NCBI GenBank assembly: GCA_031549535.1
Contig: JAVBPP010000125.1
Location: 1 to 31,828 of the forward strand
Origin: JAVBPP01 sp031549535
GTDB lineage: Bacteria > Bacillota > Clostridia > Oscillospirales > Acutalibacteraceae
DNA: 31,828 bases
Direction of reading: 5' to 3'
The notes under the pieces were generated by a model. The model did not search any database. It was not told the DNA's origin and saw only the letters and a list, made by a program, of their open reading frames with translations. The position numbers and the translations under genes were made by a program. The first letter of the stretch is position 1. Every line of letters begins with the position of its first letter. This document shows positions 7,776-15,875 of this stretch, one piece after another.

Positions 7776-7860
7776 AATACTCACAAAATCCGGTAACGAA
7801 CGTTTCGTGTATGCACTTTTACCGAGTTTTGCGTTACGTATTCTTAATGGAAATTGATGT
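7759..7860. repeat. Dispersed palindromic element, copy A
   Basis: Bases 7769-7850 align without gaps to 22982-23063 with 66 of 82 identical. Thirteen of the 16 differences are transitions. Similarity extends outward over TACCAA on the left and an ATTGATG-like end on the right. The centre is an imperfect hairpin (CAAAATCCGGTAA against TTACCGAGTTTTG). There is no coding capacity. The terminal repeats have decayed more than in copy B, so this is probably the older copy. It separates the terminator and truncated ORF from the lipoprotein gene. Confidence 0.7.
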
Positions 7861-7973
7861 TGCTATTTAGAAATATTACTTACAAGTCAATTTTCACAGA
7901 TTGTGCTTTTGGATACATGATTGTTGGAGTTCAAGTTCATGAACAAGAATACAATTAGAAACTTTTAATTCTT

Positions 7974-9644
7974 TTATGCCGGTTCCACAAACAGCCACTC
8001 ACCTTTGGTGTTGAGATAGCCTCGCTGGGTTTTGTTTGCTACCCAGTAGTAATCACCGCCTTGCCAATGGGATTTCGGAAAAACACTTTCGGGCATTGCA
8101 AAGTCAATGCCTTGAAAATACGGGCTAAGCGGGCATTGTTTTACTGGCCTACCATCCCAGTCAACGGCAAATACTGAAACAACCTCGCGAGGGATGAAAA
8201 TCGAAAGCAAGGGCTTTATTTCCGGGGAGTATTGCATGTTTGTCACCACTGGTTGTTTCCATTCACCAGGTTGATCCACGCAAACAATAACATAATCTTC
8301 ACAGTACACGGGAGCGGTTACTTTTTGGTAATCACAAGTTAGGAATTGTTTCAAATCCAAAGTCTTCCATTTTCCGTCCTTTAAACGGTATAACGTCTCT
8401 GATTCATCCAAGTAACCATAAAAGCGATATACCGCGTTGTCCATTTTTGTTTTGAAATTTTGATCCACTGCACGGATTACGCTCCCGTTCTTATCCATGA
8501 GGATATTATGGGGTTCGCCGTTATGATTCAGTAGCATATCATCCTTTGAACGAGCGAGTTCATTCAAGTTTTGGTCAAGCCAAACCGTAGTGCCGTCCTT
8601 CTCTACTACTTGAAAATAATTATCAAACATAGTGCTCTGGACGTATCTTTCTTCCCCATGTATATCCCTGTAAGTGTAGAAGTCAAGGTATTGTCCTTTG
8701 CGGAAGATTTTCCCTTGACGGTTAACGAAAGCAATTTCAGATGTGGAAACACCATCTTCGTCGCATGACGATATGCTTATTATTGCATAATTACCATGCG
8801 TAAATGCGCCTTCCTTGAAATTCGTATGAATTGTACATTTACGAAGGGTTGTTATTTCTTTCAATTCGCTGTCAAAAACCTTTTCTCCATCAAATACATA
8901 CCAGCCAACCTGTGGAAGAAAGGTAAAGCTGCTGCTATAATCTGACATTCCCGGTATTTTTCGCGTGGTATGGTCATCCGCGTCAAACAACCAAATCTGA
9001 CCACCGCGCTTATATACAAATTTATTATGACTCCAAGTAACCTGTTGATTCCTTTTTGGCCGAAGTAAATAGGTTTCTGTCTGCAAATCATATACACCAT
9101 AATCCCCCAGGGAGTAAGAGCTCCAGGGAATGATATACGCATAGCGGCCGCCATCCATAACATTTAACTCATTGCACTTTTCTTTGCAGACCACATGTTT
9201 TCCATCGATGTAATAGATATGTTGCTTCTGGCCTTTCTTTACGATGATGCCCATGATATTTTTACCGGATTGGTCACAGAAGAAATCCTTATGGTTTTCG
9301 TCGTATTGCGGTGCTGCGATAATTTTACCGTTTTGGTTAATCAGACCGAGTTTTCCGTTTTTTCCCGTATATGTATAGAGCATGGGCCTGCTCTGTTCCG
9401 GCTCAATTTTTTTATCTGCCTGTGTAGAGAGTCTGCTCTGTTTCGACTCTATTTTACTATCTGTCTGTGCAGAGGGTTCGCTCTGTGTTCTCACATGCCC
9501 TGCTTTTGTTGTGGTTATAACAGAGCTCCCTACGCTCCCTCCCTTTCCTGGTGTGGGTTGAGTGGTTGTGGGCTCAAGGTTGGTTTTCGTGCACGAACAA
9601 AGTAACAGAATAAGAAATACCCAGGAAGCTATTATTTTTTTCAT
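7974..9644 (-). CDS. WG-repeat lipoprotein
   Basis: The protein has 556 residues, with ATG at 9644 preceded on the minus strand by TTGGAGTG. The N-terminus is a lipoprotein signal peptide: KK, a hydrophobic run, then LLLCSC with a likely lipidated Cys19. A Thr/Ser/Gln-rich linker follows and holds about two and a half copies of a 15-residue repeat (QSxxS-TQxDxKIExE pattern; 45-base units at 9380-9490). The exposed part contains WG-like beta repeats (for example KLGLINQNGKIIAAPQYDE and a C-terminal RGYLNTKGEWLF). WG/KWG proteins are usually surface-attached and poorly understood. The gene is more AT-rich than its neighbours and is monocistronic. Confidence 0.8.
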   Translation of the reverse strand: MKKIIASWVFLILLLCSCTKTNLEPTTTQPTPGKGGSVGSSVITTTKAGHVRTQSEPSAQTDSKIESKQSRLSTQADKKIEPEQSRPMLYTYTGKNGKLGLINQNGKIIAAPQYDENHKDFFCDQSGKNIMGIIVKKGQKQHIYYIDGKHVVCKEKCNELNVMDGGRYAYIIPWSSYSLGDYGVYDLQTETYLLRPKRNQQVTWSHNKFVYKRGGQIWLFDADDHTTRKIPGMSDYSSSFTFLPQVGWYVFDGEKVFDSELKEITTLRKCTIHTNFKEGAFTHGNYAIISISSCDEDGVSTSEIAFVNRQGKIFRKGQYLDFYTYRDIHGEERYVQSTMFDNYFQVVEKDGTTVWLDQNLNELARSKDDMLLNHNGEPHNILMDKNGSVIRAVDQNFKTKMDNAVYRFYGYLDESETLYRLKDGKWKTLDLKQFLTCDYQKVTAPVYCEDYVIVCVDQPGEWKQPVVTNMQYSPEIKPLLSIFIPREVVSVFAVDWDGRPVKQCPLSPYFQGIDFAMPESVFPKSHWQGGDYYWVANKTQRGYLNTKGEWLFVEPA

Positions 9645-9673
9645 AACAAATCACACTCCAAATCGTCAAGCAA

Positions 9674-9702
9674 AGTATATCAGAGTTAATCAAATATCTC
9701 AA
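9674..9702 (-). promoter_or_regulatory. Sigma-A promoter of the WG-repeat lipoprotein
   Basis: Read on the minus strand, a -35 TTGAGA (9702-9697) and a -10 TATACT (9679-9674) are separated by exactly 17 bases. The -10 lies about 30 bases upstream of the lipoprotein ATG at 9644, leaving room for a short leader with its ribosome binding site. Confidence 0.7.
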
Positions 9703-9841
9703 CCCCAATAAAAGAAATGCAACAGCATAAACCACGAAGCAACAAACTGTTACCCGGCATGTGAAGGTAGCATCATGATTGGCTGCACATATGGATGATG
9801 TGATTCATATTTTTATTGGCATTCATGGAAAAGCTATTCTA

Positions 9842-9945
9842 TTATTCCTGCACCAAACAGTAGTAAAAATTTTGCGGGCTAAAATCCCTTAAATCCAAGC
9901 ATTTCAGCCCGCAAAATTAACTACTGTTAAGTGCCGGAGTAATAA
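9842..9945. repeat. Intergenic imperfect palindrome, third family
   Basis: Left arm 9842-9885 and right arm 9901-9945 are imperfect inverted repeats. They share the words TTATT, ACAGTAGT and ATTTTGCGGGCT, with TTTCAGCCCGCAAAAT as the mirror. The loop is about 15 bases. It has no coding capacity and is unrelated in sequence to the elements at 93-211 and 7759-7860. I see no clear target-site duplication. The rest of the 9645-10046 gap holds the lipoprotein promoter and the leader of the AraC-type gene. Confidence 0.65.
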
Positions 9946-9984
9946 CAAACGCATCTCTGACAGGATTTATCTTTGCCGTTCTGC

Positions 9985-10046
9985 TATGATAACACCAGGG
10001 TGAACAGCTTCCGGAAGCGGCGCCTAATTTCCGAAAGGATGGTGTT
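9985..10046 (+). promoter_or_regulatory. Possible extended -10 promoter and structured leader of the AraC-type gene
   Basis: TGCTATGAT (9982-9990) fits an extended -10 box, without a good -35. Downstream lie a perfect 12-base palindrome GCTTCCGGAAGC (10007-10018) and the complementary words AACACC (9991-9996) and GGTGTT (10041-10046), which end just before the apparent ATG at 10047. These could form an operator or a leader hairpin near the ribosome binding site GAAAGGA. The assignment is tentative. Confidence 0.4.
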
Positions 10047-11221
10047 ATGCCATAAACAACAACGAATATATTGCAAAAGCTCTTGCGTTTATTACTCAGA
10101 ACTATAGAAATGACAACCTGTCACTGGAGCAGGTGGCGGAACAGGCCGGTTTCTCCGTTTCCTATTTCAACCGCATGTTTTTTGAGGCAACCGGCAAAAC
10201 CGTTATGGATTTTGCGAGCAGCTATAAGCTCATTCAAGCTGCCGTTGCCCTGCGCACATCGGGGCAATCCATCCTCGACATTGCGTTGGATTTCGGTTAC
10301 GCCAACCCCGAGAATTTTTCCCGTGCGTTTCAAGCCAGGTATGGGCAGCCGCCCAGCTCCTATCGCAAGGCTCACGCCAGCCGGGCGCTCTCTTGGAAGG
10401 AGCTTTCCACAGGCGTGGCAATCCGGCGCTTTGAAGCGGAGTTCCCGGAGCTGGAACGCATTTCGATGGAGGAATTTACAGATGCGCTCTATTTGAAAAG
10501 CCCTGTGCGCTATGCGTTTCAAATTTATTTTACCAGCCAAATAGATTGCGCAGCCTTCCGGCTGAGCGAGGATGAATTTGCTTATGTCGATGAATACCGC
10601 CCGAATGAAATGCATGTGGCGCTGTTCACTGCGGATGGGAATATCGGCAAATATGTGGGCATGCTGGGGCGGCTGAAAGACTGCAGAATTGAATTGAACC
10701 CGGAGCTGGATTTCATCCTGCCGGGGGATCGGTATGGTTTTGCACAGGCGAAATGGTATAGTGATTATGCCTTTTTGCAAGAACAAGTAGCGCCGGCTCC
10801 TCTGCCGGGCTGCGAAGTGCGGGAGCTGACGCAGGCCGACCTCCCGGCGATGCAGCAATTCAGCAAAATGCACGAGGCGCCGCTGGCAGGAGTTTTTGAG
10901 CAAAACAGGCAGGTTGGCAATTACGCGGGAATGCATTTTTATGGGCTGTTCCGTGACGGTGTTCTAATTGGCAGTGCCATACCGCAGCTGCAAAGAGCCA
11001 ACGGAACGGCAAGCTATGAGCTGGGAGATATGGTGTTGCCTGCGGACGTGGACGATGCATTGCTGCGCGGTTTCTGGACGCAGCTCATTAAAATGGCTCT
11101 GGAAGGTGACCTGCTGCCAACGGTCAATGCGGTTGGAGACGAGGAAAAGCTGCTATCGCATCGCAATTGCGAAAGGATGGGCTACACCCGGGTTGCACAG
11201 CGCGTGTTTTTATGGAACTAG
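10047..11221 (+). CDS. AraC-type HTH and GNAT-like fusion regulator with a frameshifted start
   Basis: Coding similarity begins around 10052 (reading INNNEYIAKAL) and runs to the TAG at 11221, about 389 residues. The N-terminal 100 residues are a complete AraC-type double helix-turn-helix (SLEQVAEQAGFS-SYFNRMF and ILDIALDFGYANPENFSRAF). A middle segment of about 130 residues is unassigned. The last 140 residues look like a GNAT acetyltransferase fold (CEVRELTQADLPAMQ start, HRNCERMGY end). No ATG, GTG or TTG is available in frame before GTG 10133, which would delete the first half of the HTH. The well-placed ATG 10047, behind GAAAGGA, is out of frame by one base and stops at once. One missing G after ATG would restore MAINNNEY. 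Either a sequencing or assembly error or a real inactivating indel. Confidence 0.7.
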
Positions 11222-11231
11222 ATTTATGGAT

Positions 11232-11264
11232 AAGAGCCGGTAAGCTTTCCGCTTACCGGCTCTT
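11232..11264 (+). terminator. Terminator between the AraC-type gene and the GH97 gene
   Basis: A perfect 14-base stem pairs 11232-11245 with 11251-11264 around a five-base loop. It is followed on the plus strand by a T-rich tract ending in GTTTTT. It terminates the AraC-type gene. The GH97 gene ends on the opposite strand at 11268, so the hairpin may serve both directions, although the minus-strand tail is not T-rich. Confidence 0.8.
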
Positions 11265-11267
11265 GCT

Positions 11268-13067
11268 CTACTTTGTTTTTAATAATCGTATTCCCATTCC
11301 GCCGGTTTTCAGCATGGGGACAATCAAAACGGTTTCGCGCGTTACCTCCACCTCTTGTGCGTTGATAATATCGCGGGTTTTGCCGTCGCGGTAGACCTGC
11401 GCAAGGTAGCTTCCCTCGTCCAGAAAATGCAGAGGGATTTCAGCATCCCGTGCTTTATTGCAAATTGCGCCGACGAACCAGGTTTTGCCCACGCGGCGCG
11501 CCAGGGTAACATAGTCGCCGGGCACACCCTCAATCAACCGCGTTTCATCCCAGGAAACGGGCAGAAATTGTAGCAACGGCTTTGCCGGCGACTTTTCATA
11601 GACCTCCGGCTTGTCCGCGAGGCACTGTATGCCGCTTTCAAACACAATCGGCAGCGCGGCCATATGCGCGAGTGTAAAGGGCTTCGTGCTCTTGGAATTG
11701 CGGTAGGAGAGCATGGGCGTGTAGTCCGCCGGGCCAACGGCAAGGCGCGTGAAGGGCAGCATACAGTTATGCTGCGCGGTGAGCAGCCGGGCCTCGTCAG
11801 AGGATAGCTCCTGCTCCTGCCCAAAGATGCCCTCGCGCGTTAACACATGCGGCCAAGTGCGGCGTTCGCCTGCGGCCTTGTTTGCGCCGTGGGGGTTGAG
11901 CACCAGATGCAGCTCGGCAGTCAGGCGCATCAAACGGTCATATAACGCCATGGTTTCCTGCGTCTGGGAATCAAAAAAGTCCACCTTAACCCCGGCAAAG
12001 CCCATCTGCTTCCATTCAAGCAGCCGCTTTTGCTTCTCCGGCGTGTTGACGTCTTGATGATGCACCCAAACAATCAAGCGTATGTTGCGCTCCGTGGCGT
12101 AATCTATGAGCTCCTGCGTCCAGTCGAAATATCCGCTGTAACGCTCCTTCTTTTGGTTTTTTGCCTCCGGCTGCCAGCCTGCATCCAGCAACAGATACTG
12201 CCAGCCCATTTCCACGCAGAGATCCACATAACGCAAATAGGTCTCCAGGTCATCCGTTTTATCGCGGTTCAGCCAGCTCCAGGCGGTAACGCCGGGGCAA
12301 ATCCAATCCGTATCCGCCAGCGCGCAGGCAGGGCTGAGAGTCTCCGCCATGGTGTTTTCGGCGATATCTGCCGTGCTGCCAATTACGGCAAAGCGCCAGG
12401 GGGTGAAAAACGGGGAGGAGGACTGTACATCGCGCTTTTGCTCCGGCGAAAAGCCCAGGGTTAAAACGCCCTCGCCGTCCCCCTTGAGGCTCGCACCGCA
12501 ATATTCGGCGGAGAGCGTCGCCTCGCTGATGAGCGCCCAAACATCGTCCTGCTTGGTATGCAGCAGCGCGGGCAGACAGTATTCCCCCTTCAGGTTGGGG
12601 GATTGCAGGGTGCCGGCCGTTGTCTCATGGTTTGGGCGGTAGGGCATAGCGAATACCGTGGCCTGCTCCGGAATGCGGAATTCGCTTGTTTCTTCAATAA
12701 TAGAGACAGGCAGACCATCCTTGGTTTGAATACTGTAACAAAACGCAAAGCCATCGTTATACGCGCGCAGAATCAGCTGGAACAGGGCTTTTTTCTTTTT
12801 AAAGGTGAGCACCAACTCGTTGCCCTGGGCGATGACGTGGCTTTTTTTTGCGCCCAGCAGGGCATATTGATCCACAACCTCACGTTCCAGTACGCTTTGA
12901 AACACCAGCCCTTTGAAAAAATTCCCAGAGGAACTGGAAAGACCCAGCGCGGATTCGCCAAACACAAAACGGTCATTTTTCTTGACAACATAGCAAAGAC
13001 CGCTCTTTTTTTGTTTGACTGCGATAATTAACTGTTTGTCCGGCGATGTTAAATTCCAAAGATCCAT
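11268..13067 (-). CDS. GH97 glycoside hydrolase, probable alpha-galactosidase type
   Basis: The protein has 599 residues, and AGGAGGT lies at good spacing before ATG 13067. An N-terminal beta-sandwich (about 1-250, ending with the TPWR box near 222-225) precedes a TIM barrel with YLLLDAGW at 291-298 and GVKVDFFD at 359-366. A C-terminal beta domain follows. In GH97 the aspartate of KVDF (Asp363) is the nucleophile of retaining alpha-galactosidases; inverting SusB-type alpha-glucosidases use glutamates instead. NPHGANK and the EGIFGQEQE segment (Glu418 or Glu420 as acid candidates) also match the family. Most Bacteroidetes members have a signal peptide; this one has none and is probably cytoplasmic. 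It starts 39 bases after rnfB with no promoter evident, so it may be read through from the rnf operon. Confidence 0.85.
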   Translation of the reverse strand: MDLWNLTSPDKQLIIAVKQKKSGLCYVVKKNDRFVFGESALGLSSSSGNFFKGLVFQSVLEREVVDQYALLGAKKSHVIAQGNELVLTFKKKKALFQLILRAYNDGFAFCYSIQTKDGLPVSIIEETSEFRIPEQATVFAMPYRPNHETTAGTLQSPNLKGEYCLPALLHTKQDDVWALISEATLSAEYCGASLKGDGEGVLTLGFSPEQKRDVQSSSPFFTPWRFAVIGSTADIAENTMAETLSPACALADTDWICPGVTAWSWLNRDKTDDLETYLRYVDLCVEMGWQYLLLDAGWQPEAKNQKKERYSGYFDWTQELIDYATERNIRLIVWVHHQDVNTPEKQKRLLEWKQMGFAGVKVDFFDSQTQETMALYDRLMRLTAELHLVLNPHGANKAAGERRTWPHVLTREGIFGQEQELSSDEARLLTAQHNCMLPFTRLAVGPADYTPMLSYRNSKSTKPFTLAHMAALPIVFESGIQCLADKPEVYEKSPAKPLLQFLPVSWDETRLIEGVPGDYVTLARRVGKTWFVGAICNKARDAEIPLHFLDEGSYLAQVYRDGKTRDIINAQEVEVTRETVLIVPMLKTGGMGIRLLKTK

Positions 13068-13106
13068 GCGGCACCTCCTGTTTTATCTCTCCAATTTATC
13101 CGAATG

Positions 13107-13928
13107 CTAGCCTTCCTTTGCGGCAAGGCTGCGCAGTTCAATCAAATCAATGCATTTCACCGGGCAGACCTCGTGGCATTTGCCACAGCCGTTGCACTTC
13201 ATGTAATCTACTTTGGCGCAAAAGTCCTCTATGGTGATGGCGTCAAACTCGCAATTTTTTTTGCAGCGCATGCAGCCAATGCAGCCCGTTGTGCACATGG
13301 TGCGCGTCTTTGCGCCCTTATCCTGGTTGATGCACAGCACAGCGGCCTTTGCTACGTTCAGCGGCAGCATGGCGATAATATTTTTAGGGCATTCCTTGAC
13401 ACACATGGCGCAGGCGCGGCAGAGCATGGGGTTGATGCGGGCGATGCCGTCACAAATCTGGATGGCGTCATAAGGGCAGACCGCCGCGCAGTCGCCGTAG
13501 CCGACACAGCCGTAAATGCATTCCTTCGGCCCGCCGAATAACTGGTTTGCCATTTTGCAGCTCTTCACGCCCACATAGCTCAGCTTTACCTTGGCGTTGG
13601 CCTGGTTGCCCTGGCAGAGCACTGCTGCCGCGACGGGGATAAGGTGCTGCGGCTTTAGCCCCGTAATTTCGGCGAGCTCCTTTGCCGTGGCATCCCCGCC
13701 GGGGGCGCAAAGGCCGACATTTTCCGTTTCACCTTTAGAGAGTGCGTTCGCATATCCGGAACAGCCGGAAAAACCGCAGGCACCGCAGTTGACACCGGGT
13801 AAAGCGTGCTCCAGACGCTCGGTTTTTTCGTCCACAGGCACGGCCATCACCTTGGAGGCAACCGCCAGACCCAGCCCCGCAATCAGGCCGACCACAGCCA
13901 CAATTAAAACAGGAATCATAAGCTCCAT
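13107..13928 (-). CDS. rnfB: Rnf complex subunit B, polyferredoxin
   Basis: The protein has 273 residues. A single N-terminal membrane helix (about 4-25) anchors it. A 4Fe-4S domain follows with Cys48, Cys51, Cys56 and Cys74 (GVNCGACGFSGC pattern), and then a cysteine-rich ferredoxin region with several CxxCxxCxxxC clusters (from about 137 to the C-terminus, including CRACAMCVKECP and CNGCGKCHEVCP). RnfB is the entry point for electrons from reduced ferredoxin. It is the last rnf gene, 14 bases after rnfA, which is the normal C-D-G-E-A-B clostridial order. Confidence 0.95.
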   Translation of the reverse strand: MELMIPVLIVAVVGLIAGLGLAVASKVMAVPVDEKTERLEHALPGVNCGACGFSGCSGYANALSKGETENVGLCAPGGDATAKELAEITGLKPQHLIPVAAAVLCQGNQANAKVKLSYVGVKSCKMANQLFGGPKECIYGCVGYGDCAAVCPYDAIQICDGIARINPMLCRACAMCVKECPKNIIAMLPLNVAKAAVLCINQDKGAKTRTMCTTGCIGCMRCKKNCEFDAITIEDFCAKVDYMKCNGCGKCHEVCPVKCIDLIELRSLAAKEG

Positions 13929-13942
13929 GTTGCTAACCGTCC

Positions 13943-14533
13943 TTACTGAAAGATGTTTTCTACAAGCCCCGTAAAGCCGAGGAAGGAGAGGGAGACCAAG
14001 GAGGCCGCCACCAGCGTAATTGGCAGACCCTCTAAAAATTTCGGCACATTGCAGCTTTCCAGCCGCTCCCGGACGCCTGCAAACATAGCCATTGCCAGCA
14101 TAAAACCAAGCCCCGCGCCCAGGGAATTCACCAAGGACTGCGCATAGTTGTAGCCGCTGTCCAGGTTTAACAGCACAACGCCCAAAATTGCGCAGTTCGT
14201 AGTGATGAGGGGCAGATAAATGCCGAGCGAGTTATAGAGCGGCGGCATAAATTTTTTAAGCACGATTTCCACAAACTGCACCAGCGCCGCGATGACAAGG
14301 ATGAATACAATCGTTTGCAGGTAGCCCAAGTTGTTTTTCACCAGCAGGTACTGATTAATCGGGTGCGTCACGGCGGTGGAAAGCACCATGACAAAGATAA
14401 CTGCGGCGGACATACCCATTGCCGTGTTCAGCTTTTTCGAAACGCCCAAAAAGGGGCAGATGCCCAAAAAGCGGGAGAGGACATAGTTCTGCGTCAAAAT
14501 ACCGGTGACGAGAATGGCGAGATACAGCTTCAT
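13943..14533 (-). CDS. rnfA: Rnf complex subunit A, membrane protein
   Basis: The protein has 196 residues, beginning MKLYLAILVTG at ATG 14533; an upstream in-frame start at 14554 lies in the rnfE tail and is rejected because AGGAGGAGGG precedes 14533. It is six hydrophobic helices, with the conserved LSRFLGICPFLGVSKK segment that carries the membrane-embedded Fe-S ligand cysteine, and the NCAILGVVLLN motif. RnfA and RnfE form the inverted-topology pair that binds a 2Fe-2S cluster within the membrane. The start overlaps the rnfE stop by four bases. Confidence 0.95.
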   Translation of the reverse strand: MKLYLAILVTGILTQNYVLSRFLGICPFLGVSKKLNTAMGMSAAVIFVMVLSTAVTHPINQYLLVKNNLGYLQTIVFILVIAALVQFVEIVLKKFMPPLYNSLGIYLPLITTNCAILGVVLLNLDSGYNYAQSLVNSLGAGLGFMLAMAMFAGVRERLESCNVPKFLEGLPITLVAASLVSLSFLGFTGLVENIFQ

Positions 14534-15309
14534 ACAGCGCCCTCCTCCTTGCATTCCGGTTTTTCATCCCTGTGCTGCGGCTTATGAATCGTGCAGCTGC
14601 CTGCCATGGGGCAGCCCTCGCAGCCGAGTTTCGCCTGCTCGCGGCCACTGCGCTGGGCGATATAGTTTGCCGTTGCCATCAGCATACCAAACACAAAGAA
14701 GCCGCCGGGAGCCAAAATAAAAATCGTAATTGGGGATATCGCGGGGAAGTGCCCGAAGATATCCAAGCCGTTGAAGCCGTTCAGCGTGTTTTCACCAAAG
14801 AGAATCAGCAGGTTCTGAGAGCCGGCCAAAAGTGTGCCTGCGCCAATAAGCTCCCGTATGGTGGACATGAGCAGCAGCGTGACAGTAAAGCCAACGCCCA
14901 TGCCCAGGCCGTCTACGGCGGAAGCCAAGACCTTGTTTTTGCCCGCAAACGCTTCCGCACGCCCCAAAATGATGCAGTTCACCACAATCAACGGCAAAAA
15001 CACGCCGAGGGAGGCATCCAGCGCAGGGACGAAGGCCTTCACCAGCATTTGCACCATGGTAACAAAGGAGGCGATGATGACAACATATGCGGGGATACGA
15101 ACCTTTTCGGGAATTACCTTGCGCAGCGCTGATATCGCAACATTGGAGCAAAGCAGTACAATTGTTGCGGAAATGCCCATGCCCAAGGCGTTTACCATAG
15201 AGGTAGAGGTTGCAAGCGTGGGGCAGGTGCCCAGAACCAGGCGCAAAACCGGATTTTCCAGCAGCAGCCCCTTGCTGAATTCTTTGCGCAGTGAGGTTTT
15301 CTCAGCCAT
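14530..15309 (-). CDS. rnfE: Rnf complex subunit E with a cysteine-rich C-terminal tail
   Basis: The protein has 259 residues. The RnfE core is visible: ENPVLRLVLGTCPTLATS near the start, the NCIILGRAEAFA motif around 110-121, and six membrane helices. After the last helix a hydrophilic tail holds Cys230, Cys233, Cys239 and Cys253 (CEGCPMAGSC then a further Cys). This is longer than proteobacterial RnfE, which ends soon after the membrane part, and it could bind metal or a thiol partner. The start overlaps the rnfG stop (TGATG) and the stop overlaps the rnfA start (ATGA). Confidence 0.94.
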   Translation of the reverse strand: MAEKTSLRKEFSKGLLLENPVLRLVLGTCPTLATSTSMVNALGMGISATIVLLCSNVAISALRKVIPEKVRIPAYVVIIASFVTMVQMLVKAFVPALDASLGVFLPLIVVNCIILGRAEAFAGKNKVLASAVDGLGMGVGFTVTLLLMSTIRELIGAGTLLAGSQNLLILFGENTLNGFNGLDIFGHFPAISPITIFILAPGGFFVFGMLMATANYIAQRSGREQAKLGCEGCPMAGSCTIHKPQHRDEKPECKEEGAV

Positions 15310-15875
15310 CAGGACACGTCCTTTCTTGCCTCAAACAGTTCCAAGGCGAGGTTTACGGCAGTGGTAACTGCGTTAGAGGTAATAGTAGCTCCGGTCAATG
15401 CCCGGATTTCGTTGCCGTTCGCCCCGGTTTTGGAAAGGGCGATTCCGGCTGTTTTGCCGATAAACTGCTTTAAAAACACCGCGTCCTGCGCCTTCATGCC
15501 CAGGCCGGGGGTCTCATTCAATGTCAGGGTTTTTACGCCGGTTACAACGCCGTCCGGGTCGACGCCCGTCATAATGCGCACATCTCCGCCGTAGCCCTTG
15601 GCGCTTGTAATGAGCACCATGCCCACGCGCTGCCCCGCGGCGTCTAAGCCCTCGCTGACAGTGTATGCCATGCCGTCCTGTTCCAGCGCCTCATTTTCCG
15701 TAAAGCTTGCGGCTTCCGGCAAAACCAGCTGCTTGGCCTGCGTCTCGCTCTTTTCGTCCAAATCCCGAATAATCGGCTGCGTTACTTGGTTGGTCAGCGC
15801 CAGCAGTGCGGTCATCACGGTGCAGATGAGCAGGAGCAGAAAGGCGGGAACTATGATTTCTTTCAAAAATTTCAT
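15309..15875 (-). CDS. rnfG: Rnf complex subunit G, covalent FMN-binding protein
   Basis: The protein has 188 residues with AAGGAGG before ATG 15875. One N-terminal membrane helix (about 8-28) is followed by an extracytoplasmic FMN-binding domain with GVKTLTLNETPGLG (113-126) and the flavinylation motif TGATITS (161-167), where ApbE links FMN to a threonine. RnfG passes electrons between RnfD and the membrane cluster. The motif together with apbE in the same operon makes the flavinylation prediction strong. Confidence 0.95.
   Translation of the reverse strand: MKFLKEIIVPAFLLLLICTVMTALLALTNQVTQPIIRDLDEKSETQAKQLVLPEAASFTENEALEQDGMAYTVSEGLDAAGQRVGMVLITSAKGYGGDVRIMTGVDPDGVVTGVKTLTLNETPGLGMKAQDAVFLKQFIGKTAGIALSKTGANGNEIRALTGATITSNAVTTAVNLALELFEARKDVS

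Noticed and set aside
10071..10496. A 141-codon plus-strand ORF at the start of the AraC-type gene
   Set aside because: It is an out-of-frame shadow; the AraC helix-turn-helix motifs are in the other frame throughout.
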